In this document: positions 25,185 to 36,670 of the stretch, piece by piece
How the letters are laid out: each line of letters opens with the position of its first letter
Position numbering within the stretch: the first letter of the stretch is position 1
Assembly (NCBI RefSeq): GCF_030052815.1
Contig: NC_079499.1
Location: 80,763,183-80,827,182 of the forward strand
DNA from: Hevea brasiliensis
Taxonomy: Eukaryota; Streptophyta; Magnoliopsida; Malpighiales; Euphorbiaceae
Length of the DNA: 64,000 nucleotides
Direction: 5' to 3'
Made by a program: the position numbers and the translations under genes
Notes under the pieces: generated by a model
Databases searched by the model: none
Seen by the model: only the letters and a program-made list of their open reading frames with translations
What the model was told of the DNA's origin: nothing

Positions 25185-26082
25185 ACAACTTTGAATAAGC
25201 TCTCAGAACAAAGAAATTACAGCTCAAACTTTCAGGCTCTCAATAATCAATTATGGTAGCTCAAGTTCTAGAGAGAGATAAAGAAAATCTTTTAAACATA
25301 ATAAATTCTCAAAGAAATAGTTATTGTAACTTTTTTCCAGTTATAAATAGTCTCTATTTATAGTTTTAGTAAGAAAATGACCGTTAAGGGTGCATTGAAT
25401 GTAAAAATAGCTGTTCAACCACCCAAAATCTCATTTTATTAAGTTACAAAAATCCAGGTTCGGCTATCAAAGCCCTTTACTTTGGCTACCAAAGGTTAAA
25501 GCGCCAAAAAATATCATTTAAAAAGTGAGCTTCAGCTGTCAAAGTGCTCTTCGGACAAAAGAGCACTTAGTCTTTAAAAACTCAAAAACTATCATTTAAA
25601 GAGTGAACTTCGATTGCCAAAATGCTCTCGGGACAAAAAGGTACAAAAAGGCACTTAGGCTTTAAAAACTCATAACTTTTTGACTCGTACTCAAATTTTT
25701 GATCCATTTAAACCATTAGCAAGCTAATTTAATAAACTTTTCAATGAACCAATTTGTATTTCTCAAAAGTAAAAATTTAATTTTACTCCTCCTTTATCAA
25801 GAAAAAGTTAAAAATAGAAACACTAAGAAATTTAAAAAAACCTAGACATGAGCCATCATAACCAAACAATTGAGATTCACAAGATAAAAGAAAAAATTTA
25901 CATTATAGTGTCTCCTTGATCTTTGCTTCAATTTCTTGCTTTCTCTCAATCTTGATTTGAAGCAATTTCTTAATTTTGAACTTGGGACCTACAATCTTAA
26001 CACAAACACTTCCAAGGAAGATTAATAACACATTAATTGTTTATTATCATCAAAACATAGATTAAAACCCCTAGGTCCAATA

Positions 26083-26499
26083 GTAATAAATGATTTGTGA
26101 ATGTTGGGTTTCAAGGCTGTGCTAGGCTCCCGTATTTGTGGAATTCTGATAGTTTTTTAGTTGATTTAGCCCAAATTATTTTATAATATTTTATGTAATT
26201 TTTTTTTTTTTGCTTGTTGTGCTTTGGAATTCAGCCTGATCATGAGTTTAGAGGCAGTAAGGCTTATTACAAACTTCGGGGGTTTTATACTAGCCTAAGT
26301 CCTAGTGCCAGTCTAACCCATAGAGTTGGATCATGGTATTATATAAATCTAAAATTATTGGTCCTATTTGTATTTAAATTTTGCTTATTAAATTTTTATT
26401 ATAACTATTTTGTTTCTTAAATGTGCATCACACGTTTTCTGCGCTCGTTGTATACACATGTGATTTAATATTTTTATATATAATTTTTATTATTTTGTA

Positions 26500-26555
<56 letters not shown>

Positions 26556-26784
26556 TTTTTTTATAACATGTATGTTGCGCAAGTATTTTATCATTTTTAA
26601 ATTTCAATTAATAAATATGAAAGTATACAATAAAAATAAGAAATTATAAATTTGTAAGTGGATATGATAAGAGGTGAAATTTATTATGAAAAATTTATTA
26701 TTATAATATAATTGTATAATAGTAAGTATTTTATAAATATATAAATTTAACTATTTGTTATTTTATTGGTTTATATATTTTTAT
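26083..26784. other. Interval between copia elements B and C
   Basis: No gene is visible. The stretch 26100-26340 has a G/C-richer passage (around 26225-26335) that resembles the 3' tail of a plant gypsy LTR (a 'CTAGTGCCAG...CCCATAGAGTTGGATCATG'-type ending). I cannot delimit an element. The rest is AT-rich and holds one microsatellite. Confidence 0.4.
26510..26554. repeat. (ATT)n microsatellite
   Basis: About 15 uninterrupted ATT units. Confidence 0.95.
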
Positions 26785-28223
26785 TATTGTCCCTTGTAGC
26801 AACCCAAGAAGGGGGGTGAATTGGGTTCTAATTGCAAGATTAAAGATTAAATGAAATTTAAATACAAAGAAGAGTAGAGGAAGAATGATGACACAAGAAA
26901 TTTATAAAGGTTCGGCTATCCCAAGCCTACGTCCTCTCCTCAAGGCCCTCCTTGAGAGTTAACTCCACTAAAATTCTTCTTTGGGTGAAGAATAAACCTT
27001 ACAATCACCACAAGAGCAAACCCTTGCTCTTTTACAAATCTTTTTACACTCAAGAGCTATTTAAAGCTCTATTACACTCAAAATTATAATAAGTGCTCAC
27101 AACAGAAGGAACTCTCAAAACAATGAACGTACAACTCAAATATCAAGTTCTCAACATTAACTATGGTAGCTCAAGTTTTAGAGAGAGAATGAAGAAAATC
27201 TTTATAATACAATAAATTTCCAAAAGATTGTTGTGTCAAAAACTAGTTTCCAGTCATAAATGATGCCTATTTATAGTTTTTGCAAGAAAATAGCCGTTGG
27301 AGGTGCATTAAATGTAAAAATAGCCATTCAACCACCTAAAGCTCTGTTTTATCGAGTTGCAGAAACCCAGGTTTGGCTGCCAAAGGTTGAAGTGCCAAAA
27401 AATAGCTTTTGAAAAGTCACTTTCGGCTACCGAAGTTCCCACTTTCGGCTACCAAAGTTCCCACTTTCGGCTACCAAAGTGCTCTCTAGATAAAATGCCT
27501 TTTAATGCTCAAAAACCATGATTTAAAGAATGAACTTCGGCAGCCAAACTTCTCACTTTCGATTGCCAAAGTGCTCTCTGGACAGAAAGTATCAAAAGAG
27601 CACTTAGGCTTCATAAATGCATAATTTTTTTACCAGAACTCGGATTTTTGATCCGTTTGAACCATTGAAAAGCTAATTTGATGAACTTTTCAATGAAAAC
27701 ACTTTCAAAAACAAATTTGCATTTCTAAAATGTGAAAATTTCATTTTAGTCTCCCTTAGTTAAGAAAAAGTTACAAGTAAAGACACTAAGAAATTAAGAG
27801 TTTAGAAAACTCATAACTTTTTGATCCAAACTCAGATTTTTGATCCATTTGAACCATTGGAAAGCTAATTCAATGTATTTTGCAACTAAAATACTTTTCA
27901 AAATTAATTTTGTATTTTTGAAAATTTTATTTAACTTTTCCTTGATAAAAAATTAGGTGAAAACTAAGTTGAACAAAATATTCTTAGTACCACCTAGACT
28001 TGAGCCAACACAATTAATTAAATAAGATTTACAAGATATAAAATAAATAAAAGTTACATTGTAGAGTCTCATAAATGTTTGCTTCCTTAACCTTGATTTG
28101 AAGCAATTTGGCAATTTTGAATCTAGGACCTACAAACTTAACACAAACACTTCCAAAGTATATTAGTAGCACACTAATTGTTTATTATCATCAAAACATA
28201 GGTTAAGACACCTAGGTCCAACA
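26785..28223 (-). repeat. 3' LTR of copia C
   Basis: 1,439 bp, closely similar to the 5' LTR (36671-38131). The terminal dinucleotide at 26785 is TA on the plus strand, where the 5' LTR has TG. Confidence 0.9.
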
Positions 28224-28241
28224 ATCTCCCCCTTTTTGATG
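28224..28241 (-). other. Polypurine tract of copia C
   Basis: Minus strand CATCAAAAAGGGGGAGAT, directly adjoining the 3' LTR. It is a typical copia polypurine tract. Confidence 0.85.
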
Positions 28242-29115
28242 ATAACAAATAATTAGTGGATGAGGACAACTAAGCACAAGTAAAGTGTGTGTTTTTCAAA
28301 AATTCTCCCCCTTAATGTACTACTCCTTTCAAAAACAATTTATGCCTTAATAAATAGAATTTGGAGAGCACACAAGAGAGGTTTTGACTCCATGAATGCA
28401 ATGCTATGAGGCCTAAGTGAATGATAATGCAAAGTTATTTTTATATCAAAAACAATTTAGAACATGTATCAAAGGATCGCTAAGAAGCATCACATAAGTA
28501 TACCCAAAACATGTATCCCACTAAATCATTATTTATATATCATGTTTAAAGCTTAACATTTGGAATTATTCATCCACTTAGCTAATTCATCCACTAGCTA
28601 TATATCTCTCTCTTTTGGCATCATCAAAATACACTCTAAAAGGAAAGATACTACCATGCCAAAAGATATAAGAACATATAGCAATATATAAAGATTACAA
28701 GAGCACTTCATATAATGGCAAACATATAAGGTGCAATTCTAAGACAAGGCATATCTTATTGGATTTGAATCCTATCATGAATATAACTATATTGTTTAGA
28801 CACTCAAACCACCTATCTAGTGTATGCTCAATCTAGAGCCAGCATAAACAACTATTCTTAAGAATAGCCTACAAAGGGCTAAAATGACTAAAATACAAAT
28901 TTAGTAAACTTATAAAACCATCAAGGAGTCTATTCAAAGCAACAATAGAATTTTGGCAAATAACCTTCATAGAACAATTAAGGAGAACAATCTAAATTAA
29001 CGAGGAATGGTATTGTGTTCATATGGCAGCTAAAAATAGGAAACCAATATTTTGTTCATGTGAACAGTAACGTAAACAGTAACATGAACAGTAATGTGAA
29101 CTGTAAATCACAATC
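28242..29115 (-). other. 3' non-coding tail of copia C
   Basis: About 870 bp between the RNase H end and the polypurine tract. No open frame or recognisable domain (no env-like product). A 12-bp tandem repeat of about four units (GTGAACAGTAAC-like) lies at 29060-29107. Confidence 0.6.
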
Positions 29116-29871
29116 TCAAGCATCAAAGTTGTCAAGCATGCCTAATTCTCTCTTAATGAAATTAAACCTATCTTTACACAAAGGTTTTGTAAAGTTATTA
29201 GCTAATTGGTGATGTGTATCAACAAACTCAAGAACAACATCACCATTCAATACATGATCATGTATAAAATAATGTCTAATGTCTATATGCTTGGTTCTAC
29301 AATGTTGTATGGGGTTCTTGGTTAAATTGATTGCACTTTTGTTATCACATTTAATAGGTATGTGATCAAGAGATATTTTGAAGTCTCTCAATTGTTGTTT
29401 GATCCAAAGTATTTGGCTACAACAAAGACCCGCAGCTACATATTCATCTTCAGTCGTGGAAAGTGCAACTGAGTTTTGTTTCTTGCTACACTAAGAAACT
29501 AAAGAGTGTCCTAGGAGTTGACAAGTACCTGAGGTACTCTTCCTATCAAGAATGCTTCCAACAAAGTCGGCATCTGAGTAGCAACATAAATCAAAGGATG
29601 CATTTCTAGGATACCATAGACCTAAATGCAATGTACCATTCAAGTATTTGAGAATACGTTTAACAGCATGCAAATGAGTCTCTTTAGGACATGATTGAAA
29701 ATGTGCACATAAACATACGGAAAACATAATGTTCGGTCTACTAGCTATGAGATATAAGAGACTACCGATCATACCTCTATAGAGCTTTTCATCAACTGGT
29801 TTTCCTTTTTCATCCTTGTCAAGTTTGGTGTTTGTGCTCATTGGAGTTCTACTTGGCTTGCTATTCTCCAT
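29116..29871 (-). pseudogene. Copia C RNase H region, broken
   Basis: C-terminal part of Pol. The frame 29871-29491 begins with the connection region (MENSKPSRTPMS). It then shows the YRGMIGSLLYL and ASRPNI motifs and an RNase H core with YSDADF and DRKSTSGTC, where the first Asp pair supplies catalytic residues. A frameshift or stop near 29490 moves the remainder to 29391-29116, which has CDNKSAI, the terminal HIDIRHYFIHD and the LANNFTKPL motif typical of the copia RNase H end. RNase H removes the RNA template during cDNA synthesis. The two pieces are one gene. Confidence 0.85.
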
Positions 29872-31590
29872 CCCAAACCTTTTGATAAATTCTTAGGTGT
29901 ATTTGGCTTGGTTAATGAAGATGACATCCTTAGCTTACTTGATTTGAATCCCAAGGAAGAACTTGAGTACCCCTATCATGCTCATCTCAAACTCACTCTT
30001 CTTGGTATTAGCAAACTCTTCACGCAAATACTCATTAGTGGCACCAAATATAATATCATCAACACATATTTATACTACAAGGATATCATTTACATGATTT
30101 TTAACAAAAAGAGTTGTATCAACTTTTCCTTTTGAAAAACTATTTTACAAAAGAAAGTTACTAAGCCTTTCATAACAAGCTCTAGGAGCTTGTTTTAAAC
30201 CATATAAGGCTTTAGTCAATTTAAAAACATGGTTTGGAAACTCATGATTTTCAAAACCAGGAGGTTGCTCAACATATATCTCCTCATCAATAAAACCATT
30301 TAGAAAAACACTTTTAACATCCATTTGGAAAAGCTTAAAATTCATGTATGATGCATATGCAAGCAAGATTCTAATGGCTTCTAATCTAACTACGGGAGCA
30401 AAGGTCTCATTTATGCTCCTAGGTTCTATTTGAGAAATGAATGCAAGGTTATTACATATATTTCTAACAGAGAATCTAGTTGTTACCCGTTTTGATGTAT
30501 CACCAATGATTAGGTCTTTAGGATGATCCTTCTTGAATGTCCAATTTTTGGGTAGATTTTGTTGAACTTCTTGATATGGAACTGGTTGACTTTGTTGCTC
30601 TTGAGGCTCAACTTGATCAACTCCCAAGTCCTTTAAGGGATCTTCCATGTGTTGATCTTGAATTCCACTAGATTGAGGATCTTCAAGAGTCAACTCATCA
30701 AGATTACCTACAACATCATCATCACAAGAAATATCTTTTCTAGGACTAAAGGAGTTAGCTTCATCAAATACAACATGTATTGACTCCTCAATAATTAAGG
30801 TTCTCTTATTGAAGACTCTATATGCTTTACTAGATGTAGAGTACCCCAAGAAGATACCTTCATCAGTTTTGGAGCTAAATTTATCTAAATTATCTATGGT
30901 ATTCAAAATGAAGCATTTACAACCAAAAACTCTAAAATAACCTATTTTAGGTTTTTTGTCATTCCATAGCTCATAAAGGGTTTTCTTTAAAATAGGTCTA
31001 ATCAAAACTCTATTTGAAACATAACAAGCCATATTAATGGCTTCCACCCAAAAATAAATAGGCAAATTATATTCGTTTAACATAGTCCTCCCCATGTCTA
31101 AAAGAGTTATATTTTTTCTTTCAATAACACCATTTTGTTGGGAAGTCCTAGGAGAAGAAAAATTGTGAGTGATCCCTAGTGAGTTACAAAACTTATCAAA
31201 TTTCTCATTTTCAAATTCTCTACCATGGTCACTCCTAATAGAAGAGATTTGAAAACCCTTTTCATTTTGAACCCTTTTTGAAAATCTCTCAAAAATATCA
31301 AAACATTCATCCTTATGAGCAAGAAATGCAACCCAAGTATACCTAGAGTAGTCATCAACAATCACCAAGGCATAATATTCACCACCTAAGCTAGCCACTC
31401 TAGTATGACCAAACAAATCCATATGCAACAATTGAAGGGGTTTAGAACTAGATACCTTATGAATAGATTTAAAAGAGCTCTTGACTTGCTTACCCATTTG
31501 GCATGCATTACACACCTTATCTTTTTGAAACTTGATCTTTGGTAGCCCATCAACTAGCTCATCCTTGTTCAAGTTTGCAAGAAGGTCCAT
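29872..31590 (-). pseudogene. Copia C integrase and reverse transcriptase, broken
   Basis: An open frame of 481 codons (31590-30145) starts in the integrase. A CNAC half of the zinc-binding region is at residues 27-30. The catalytic triad is present: D58 (LLHMD), D121 (IRSDHG) and E157 (NGVIERK), giving the classical D-D-35-E spacing. The RT begins near residue 390 (FAPVVRLEAIR, then QMDVKSVFLNG and YVEQPPGFE). After 30145 the frame is lost. Downstream the catalytic V-D-D is still visible at 30055-30066, but its preceding Tyr is Cys, and a TAA lies two codons earlier (30070-30072). The RT joins the RNase H piece at 29871. Integrase inserts the cDNA and RT makes it; neither could be fully made from this copy. 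Confidence 0.88.
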
Positions 31591-31741
31591 GCTAGCATGT
31601 GCAAGCCTTCTATGCTAAGTCCAATAGTCATTACTAATAGAAATAAAACACTTGACATCTTTGTTAGACAAAGCATGAAATTCGATAACATAAATATTTT
31701 CAATTCTTTCACCAATAAACAACATTTTGTTATCAGTCATC

Positions 31742-32047
31742 CTAGACACAAAGGAAGATATAGACTGAAAAAAAAACTCTATAACCCTTATCACATAATT
31801 GACTAACACTAAGCAAATTATGTTTTAAACCAACAACCAAAAGCACTTTATCAAAAATAGGGGAGTTTTCCTTACCAACCTTACCTATTCCCACAATTTT
31901 ACCTTTACCATTATCACCAAAAGTCACTTGCCCACCTCCATCTTTCTTTTCCAGTGAAAGGAAGAGATTGGCATTTCCGATCATGTTTCTTGAGCATCCA
32001 CTATCCAAGTACCACTTGCTTTCAAGCTTTGAGGATTTCAAACACAC
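31742..32047 (-). pseudogene. Copia C protease
   Basis: Aspartic protease that cleaves Gag-Pol. The frame 32047-31742 shows KWYLDSGCSRNM, with the D-S-G catalytic motif intact, followed by the VTFGDNGKGKIVGIG and LLSVSQLCDKGY stretches usual in copia proteases. The link to the integrase frame (31590) is broken by at least one frameshift in 31590-31760. Confidence 0.85.
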
Positions 32048-32061
32048 CTACACATGATAAT

Positions 32062-33178
32062 TCAATTTACTTTAGGTACCCAAATGTACTTGGGTCCTTG
32101 GGGGTTAGTGGTTCCATCATTAAAATCAAATATTCTACCATATCCAAGATGGATTTTCCTAATGGCACACCTATAGTTGGTGTGACCAATCTTACCACAA
32201 TAGTGACAATGTCCATTGAACCTTCTATGTGTATGAAGGTGAGCAAATGGTCTCATATGACCAATCTTTTTATGTTCATTATGTGAATGTGAGCATGAGG
32301 TATGGTGAGTGTGATAATAGTTATGAGGCCTAGTAGCATGTCCCCTATAAAAGCTTGGCCTAGATGCAAATCTTTTATATGTATATGTCCTACTTACATT
32401 TTGTTTGGAAGCATTTTAATGAATTGAGATCTTTCTAGTTTCATTTCCACTTGATGTCTTTGGTTCTTGTCCTCTAAGATTAGAAACCTTTAGATTAGGC
32501 ATTTGAGGACTAGGCTCATTAGAACTAGATGCTTTAACAAACATGGTCTTAGAAGGAGGTGCTTGGGCAAATTTACTATAGCCAAGTTCATACTTGATGC
32601 TAGGAGACCTTTGAGAGTCCAAAATTGCATCAAGTTTGTCCTTTCCTTTGGCAAATTTGGAAAGAGAAGTTTTTAGCTCAACAATTTCATTTTTCAACTT
32701 CTCATTCTCTAATGAAAGCTCATCTAATGATTTTTGAACATTACTATCTAAAGGTCTATCAACCTTAGATGAGGTCTCATTCTCCTTCCTTAAACTAACT
32801 ACTTCCTTTTTCAAGAGCTTATTTTTCTTATAACTTAGTTCTAGTTCATTATTCATAGCTTTAAGAGCACTAACTAGTTTATCATAAGAAAATTCAACAA
32901 TATCATCATTTAAAGTTTCCTCATTAGAGCTTTCCTCCATTGTCATGAAGCACATGTTGGCAACTTCATCATTGATCTTTTCACCTTCACATCTTGTGGA
33001 TATTGAACATTCCATGCTTCTTGTTCTTCTTGATCTTTTTCATTGTTTTCCAAAGCAATTAAGCATATTTCAATCATGGAGTGTTCTTTGAAGCTTTGTT
33101 CATGAACGTTATCCACTTGCGGCATTTGCTCCATTTGTTGATGAGAGGAAGAGTTTTTGGTGTACTCAATTTCATTTG
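32062..33178 (-). pseudogene. Copia C gag, C-terminal half
   Basis: From 33178 downward a short frame changes by one base around 32943-33015 into a 199-codon frame. That frame is an acidic region followed by a long Lys/Glu/Leu-rich probable coiled coil, matching copia B at 7560-7865. A second zinc knuckle (CHYCGKIGHTNYRC, CX2CX4HX4C, all ligands present) follows at about 32210-32190. The first knuckle seen in copia B (CFEYNKLGHIRMDC) is absent between the LTR G insertion and this piece, so sequence was lost here. Confidence 0.75.
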
Positions 33179-36100
33179 TGACACCCCTTACCCGTCTATA
33201 GTGTAGCCGAGCAAGATATACCACGCAGTGTACCGGAACACCCTATTTTAATTCAATCATTTTTTTATTCTTCCTAATTTATTTTTTTCATGGTTATGAA
33301 GTACAATTTATAAAATATAATTCATTCAAGCCATTTATTGAAATTATAATTTGTTTGAGGTTTCGAAAATTTTATAGAAAATCCGGCAGAGTACCGGCTA
33401 AAAATGGAGAAAACAGTTCTTCGGAACCTGTGAAAAACACTTCCAATAATCATTTCCAATCATTCTCAAACTCCAATAACCATCAACATGGTCTCAACAT
33501 TAGTAATCATTTCAAGTTCTCAACATTAATCCACAATTTCATTCAAATTCAAAATCAACTAAAATTTCATGAAGATATTCTCAAATTATATTAATTAACA
33601 AAATTCTTCAAAATATGTACATCAACATATGATTACATAAATTTACTATTTACATGAGTTCATAATTTAAAAATCACAAACTACTACCTAATACAAAATG
33701 CAAAAACATAATTTCAAAAGGGACCTAAAGGTCCTACCACTGATGCACTGTAGATGAGAGGTGACTCTGACGCTAGGCAGATCTGTGACCTCATCCAGTC
33801 TGTGATCTGCTGGGCTCTCTGTCTGTCTCTCCAGAACCTACGCGTGGTAAAAAGTGACGCGCTAAGCAATAATGCTTAGTGGTGCCAATAATAAAATAAA
33901 AAGAACTAATAAAAATAAATAAATATGCAGTGAGTGTATTGATGTCTCATGCAGATAAATTTTTGATAATTATTGGTAATCTTATTTATTTGGTACTTGT
34001 TATATTTATTATTTCATTAAATTTATCAACTTTCATTTTTGGTTGCCCAGGTAACCTATACTGGATGACTGGACTGAATAAATGGGTAAACTGGCACTGG
34101 GTATCAAGTACCAGCCGTCACACCATCGGTCACATGTGTGTCTCCCAGTGTGCAACAAAACAGCTAATAAGCTATAATAACATTAGGCACAAGGCCACAT
34201 CTCAACACAATGTCAGAATGGCTAAAAGCCATGAAATCACAGAATGGCATAATGCCATGTGCAGTACTGCTAACTGAACCCTATTGGCATGCCAACCTAT
34301 CCAAACCAATCTTGCTAGGTGTACTAGGGCATGTTACACTTTTAAACTTTACAATTCTTGAAATTTAAGTTTAGGTGTTACCATTCATTTCATTGGTCAA
34401 CTAAAATGTTGACTTTTGCATAGACAATAGGTACATTGGTTCTAATACTCCCAACATACCACATTTTGCATTCTAAAGTTATTGGTATTGGTTGCCAATA
34501 CCATTTCTAAGCTTAATATTAGTTGTTCAAAATTTTTAGATTTCAAGTCTTGTGTTTACTGTTCCATTGGTCATTTTTACAGTAGGAATTTGGCAAAGTT
34601 GTCTTCATGAAAGTTGTTCCTTATTTTGTCTAGTTATATTTCCTTTTTTGAATCATTCCATTTGGAGTTTTGTAACTCAAGTTATGGCCTAAATACCATA
34701 ACTGGCCGGATTGGACAGAATCCAAAATTCTGGGCAAAACTAGTTCTGCCAGATTCGGTAACCTAAGTTTGGTTAGCAATTTGACTAGGTTATGTTCAGA
34801 ATTGGGATTTGTGTTCTTCATGAAAGTTGTAGGTCTATGTTTCAGCTTTTGGTTGGTAAAATTTCAGGTCAATTAGACCTTTCTACATTGAGTTATGATC
34901 AAATGAATAAACACTATTCATTTGATCATTTTGCCCAGGCAGACTGCAGGTCACCCAGATTAGGGCAATTTTTAAGTCAACTTAGTTTGGTTTTCTGGGC
35001 AAGGTTTCTTCACCAAGATTGTGTCATTATGTATCTAGTTTCATTTTCAATTGGCCTTGCACCAATTGAACCTCTACAACTCCAGTTATTGCTGCCCAAA
35101 CCTGCTGGACTCATACTCAGTCCTGCAGGTCAGCCAAGGCAGCTCACCTAAACTCAAATCCAACATCCTTACTCACTTCAATTCCTTCTCACACACATTC
35201 AAATGGTCACTAATTGACCATTACAAGGTTAATAAACCATTACATGAGCAAACCCTAGCTAACCCTAGCTGCCAAAATTTTTAGAGTGCACACACACACA
35301 TTTTTATCTTGTTTTTTTACATTTCCTACTTACTTCATGCCATTAAACATGAATTTAATCAAAATAGCAAAAGTTTGGACACTAACCTTGATTTAGCTAA
35401 TTCCCAAAGCTTAAAAACTCCTCTTTTTCTCTTTCTTTTTGCTGCCCAAGACTTGCTCTAGGTGTAAGGGTAAATATTTGTGAAGGGAAGCTAGGGTTTT
35501 GGGGTGATTTGGGTGGTGAACTCAAGCTTGGTGAAGCTTTAATGGAGTTTTCCTTCCTCTCTCTCTCTCCACATTTTTTGGCTGCCCAAAAGTTGAAGAA
35601 GCAACTGATTTTCTTTCTTTTTTTCTGCCCATTAAGTCATTTTAAATAAGTTAATGCCATGTGTCAAAATTTGATTGGGTGAAAGGATTTTTAGTAACAT
35701 CATAATGATGTCATAATTCTAATTCCTTTAATTTTCTTTCCTTTTCTTGTCTACTAAATTTCAATTTAATTTTTAGCAATATTTATTCACATATTATGTC
35801 ACAATAATTATTTACTTAACTGCACAAGTCGGCCAAAAATCACCTCTGAAGGCGAAATGACCAAAATGCCCTTCGTTTGGCTTAATAGACCAAAATTGTC
35901 TGTACTAATTGAAAATTTTTTCTAAGCATTTTCTTGGTATTCTAATGCCATAGGAACCTCAATGACCCTTCTCTAGAGTCCCAAAAATTATTTTATGAAT
36001 TTTCTCCTGGGTCTAGGGCTCCTAGTTGAGAGGACCGCAACTTCCCACTGGGTTATCCATTGCTAGGGCACCAGCTCACTTAACTTGGTTGTATTTTATT

Positions 36101-36255
36101 TCTAAAATTTTTTCTAAATTTTTCTTATTAATATTTGTGTTAATTATGGTTCCTCACTTTAGTCTAAATACTTTTTTAGATATTCTAGCTGTCCTGACTG
36201 ACACCGGTCACCGGAACAGTAGAATGTACGGAATGGATACAGTGAGGGTGTTACA
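33179..36255 (-). mobile_element. Gypsy LTR G inserted in copia C gag
   Basis: A 3,077-bp LTR of the same family as F, TGACACCCC...GGTGTTACA on the plus strand, with no internal region. The flanks (ATTTG before, TCATC after) do not form a target-site duplication, unlike the other LTRs here. Conserved inverted repeats are at 35046-35070 and 35201-35222. An antisense open frame (34792-35151) resembles 19902-19477 in element E. Confidence 0.85.
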
Positions 36256-36629
36256 TCATCAACTTGACAACAATGGTTAGAATTATACTTAGAATCAAGA
36301 GAATCCCATATATCTTTAGCATTGGAGCATTTAGAAATTTTAGCATAAGAAAAATCATTTAAAGAAATTCTCAATATACGCATAGCTCTTATATTCAAAG
36401 AAAACATATACTTATCATGCTTACTCCATTCACCCTTTGTCTTTGGCACATGCTCACCATCTACTACTTTGATATTTTCAATTATATCCCATAAATCCAC
36501 TCCTTCTAATTTAAGGAAGTAATACATCCTATTCTTCCAATAGAGAAAATCATGTTCATCAAAGAAAGGGGGTTTTACTATCGATTGACCTTCTTGTACA
36601 TTAAGGGTTGCCATTGATCTTTGCTCCAA
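36256..36629 (-). pseudogene. Copia C gag, N-terminal half
   Basis: N-terminal copia Gag (UBN2-like capsid region). It starts near 36629, with MATLNVQEG a few codons in, then PPFFDEHDFLYWKNRM, a tryptophan-rich capsid signature. It continues through GEWSKHDKYMFSLNIRAM and KDIWDSLDSKY before reaching the LTR G edge at 36255. The frame is intact to that point, so the break in this half is the insertion itself. Confidence 0.85.
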
Positions 36630-36656
36630 GATGATTAAGTCTTTGAATGGAGACCA

Positions 36657-36668
36657 GCTCTAATGCCA
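36657..36668 (-). other. Primer-binding site of copia C, two mismatches
   Basis: Minus-strand TGGCATTAGAGC, against TGGTATCAGAGC in copia B. It lies next to the 5' LTR edge at 36671. Confidence 0.75.
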
Positions 36669-36670
36669 CT

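Larger units (their letters stand above)
7560..26082 (-). mobile_element. Ty1/copia element B, 5' part, with nested insertions
   Basis: This is a minus-strand copia element of the same family as copia C (26785-38131). In its own direction it has a 5' LTR (26082 to 12712, split by elements E and F), a primer-binding site (12709-12698) and gag (12652 to 7560, split by a solo gypsy LTR). It is cut at 7559 by element X. Removing the three insertions gives an unbroken copia 5' end. Protease, integrase, RT and the 3' LTR are outside the window. The LTR terminus at 26082 reads TA where TG is expected, consistent with age. Confidence 0.8.
12712..26082 (-). repeat. 5' LTR of copia B, split into two blocks
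   Basis: The LTR sequence is 12712-13026 plus 25185-26082, with a few bases (20643-20662) between the inserted elements E and F. The blocks match the copia C LTRs (26785-28223 and 36671-38131), including the Leu/Cys-like 'agcaacccaagaggg' end and the CCTAGGTCC end. Its reconstructed length is about 1.2 kb, against 1.44-1.46 kb in copia C. Confidence 0.8.

Noticed and set aside
31615..32286. Plus-strand frames over copia C
   Set aside because: They are antisense to the protease and gag frames, which carry the DSG and zinc-knuckle motifs.
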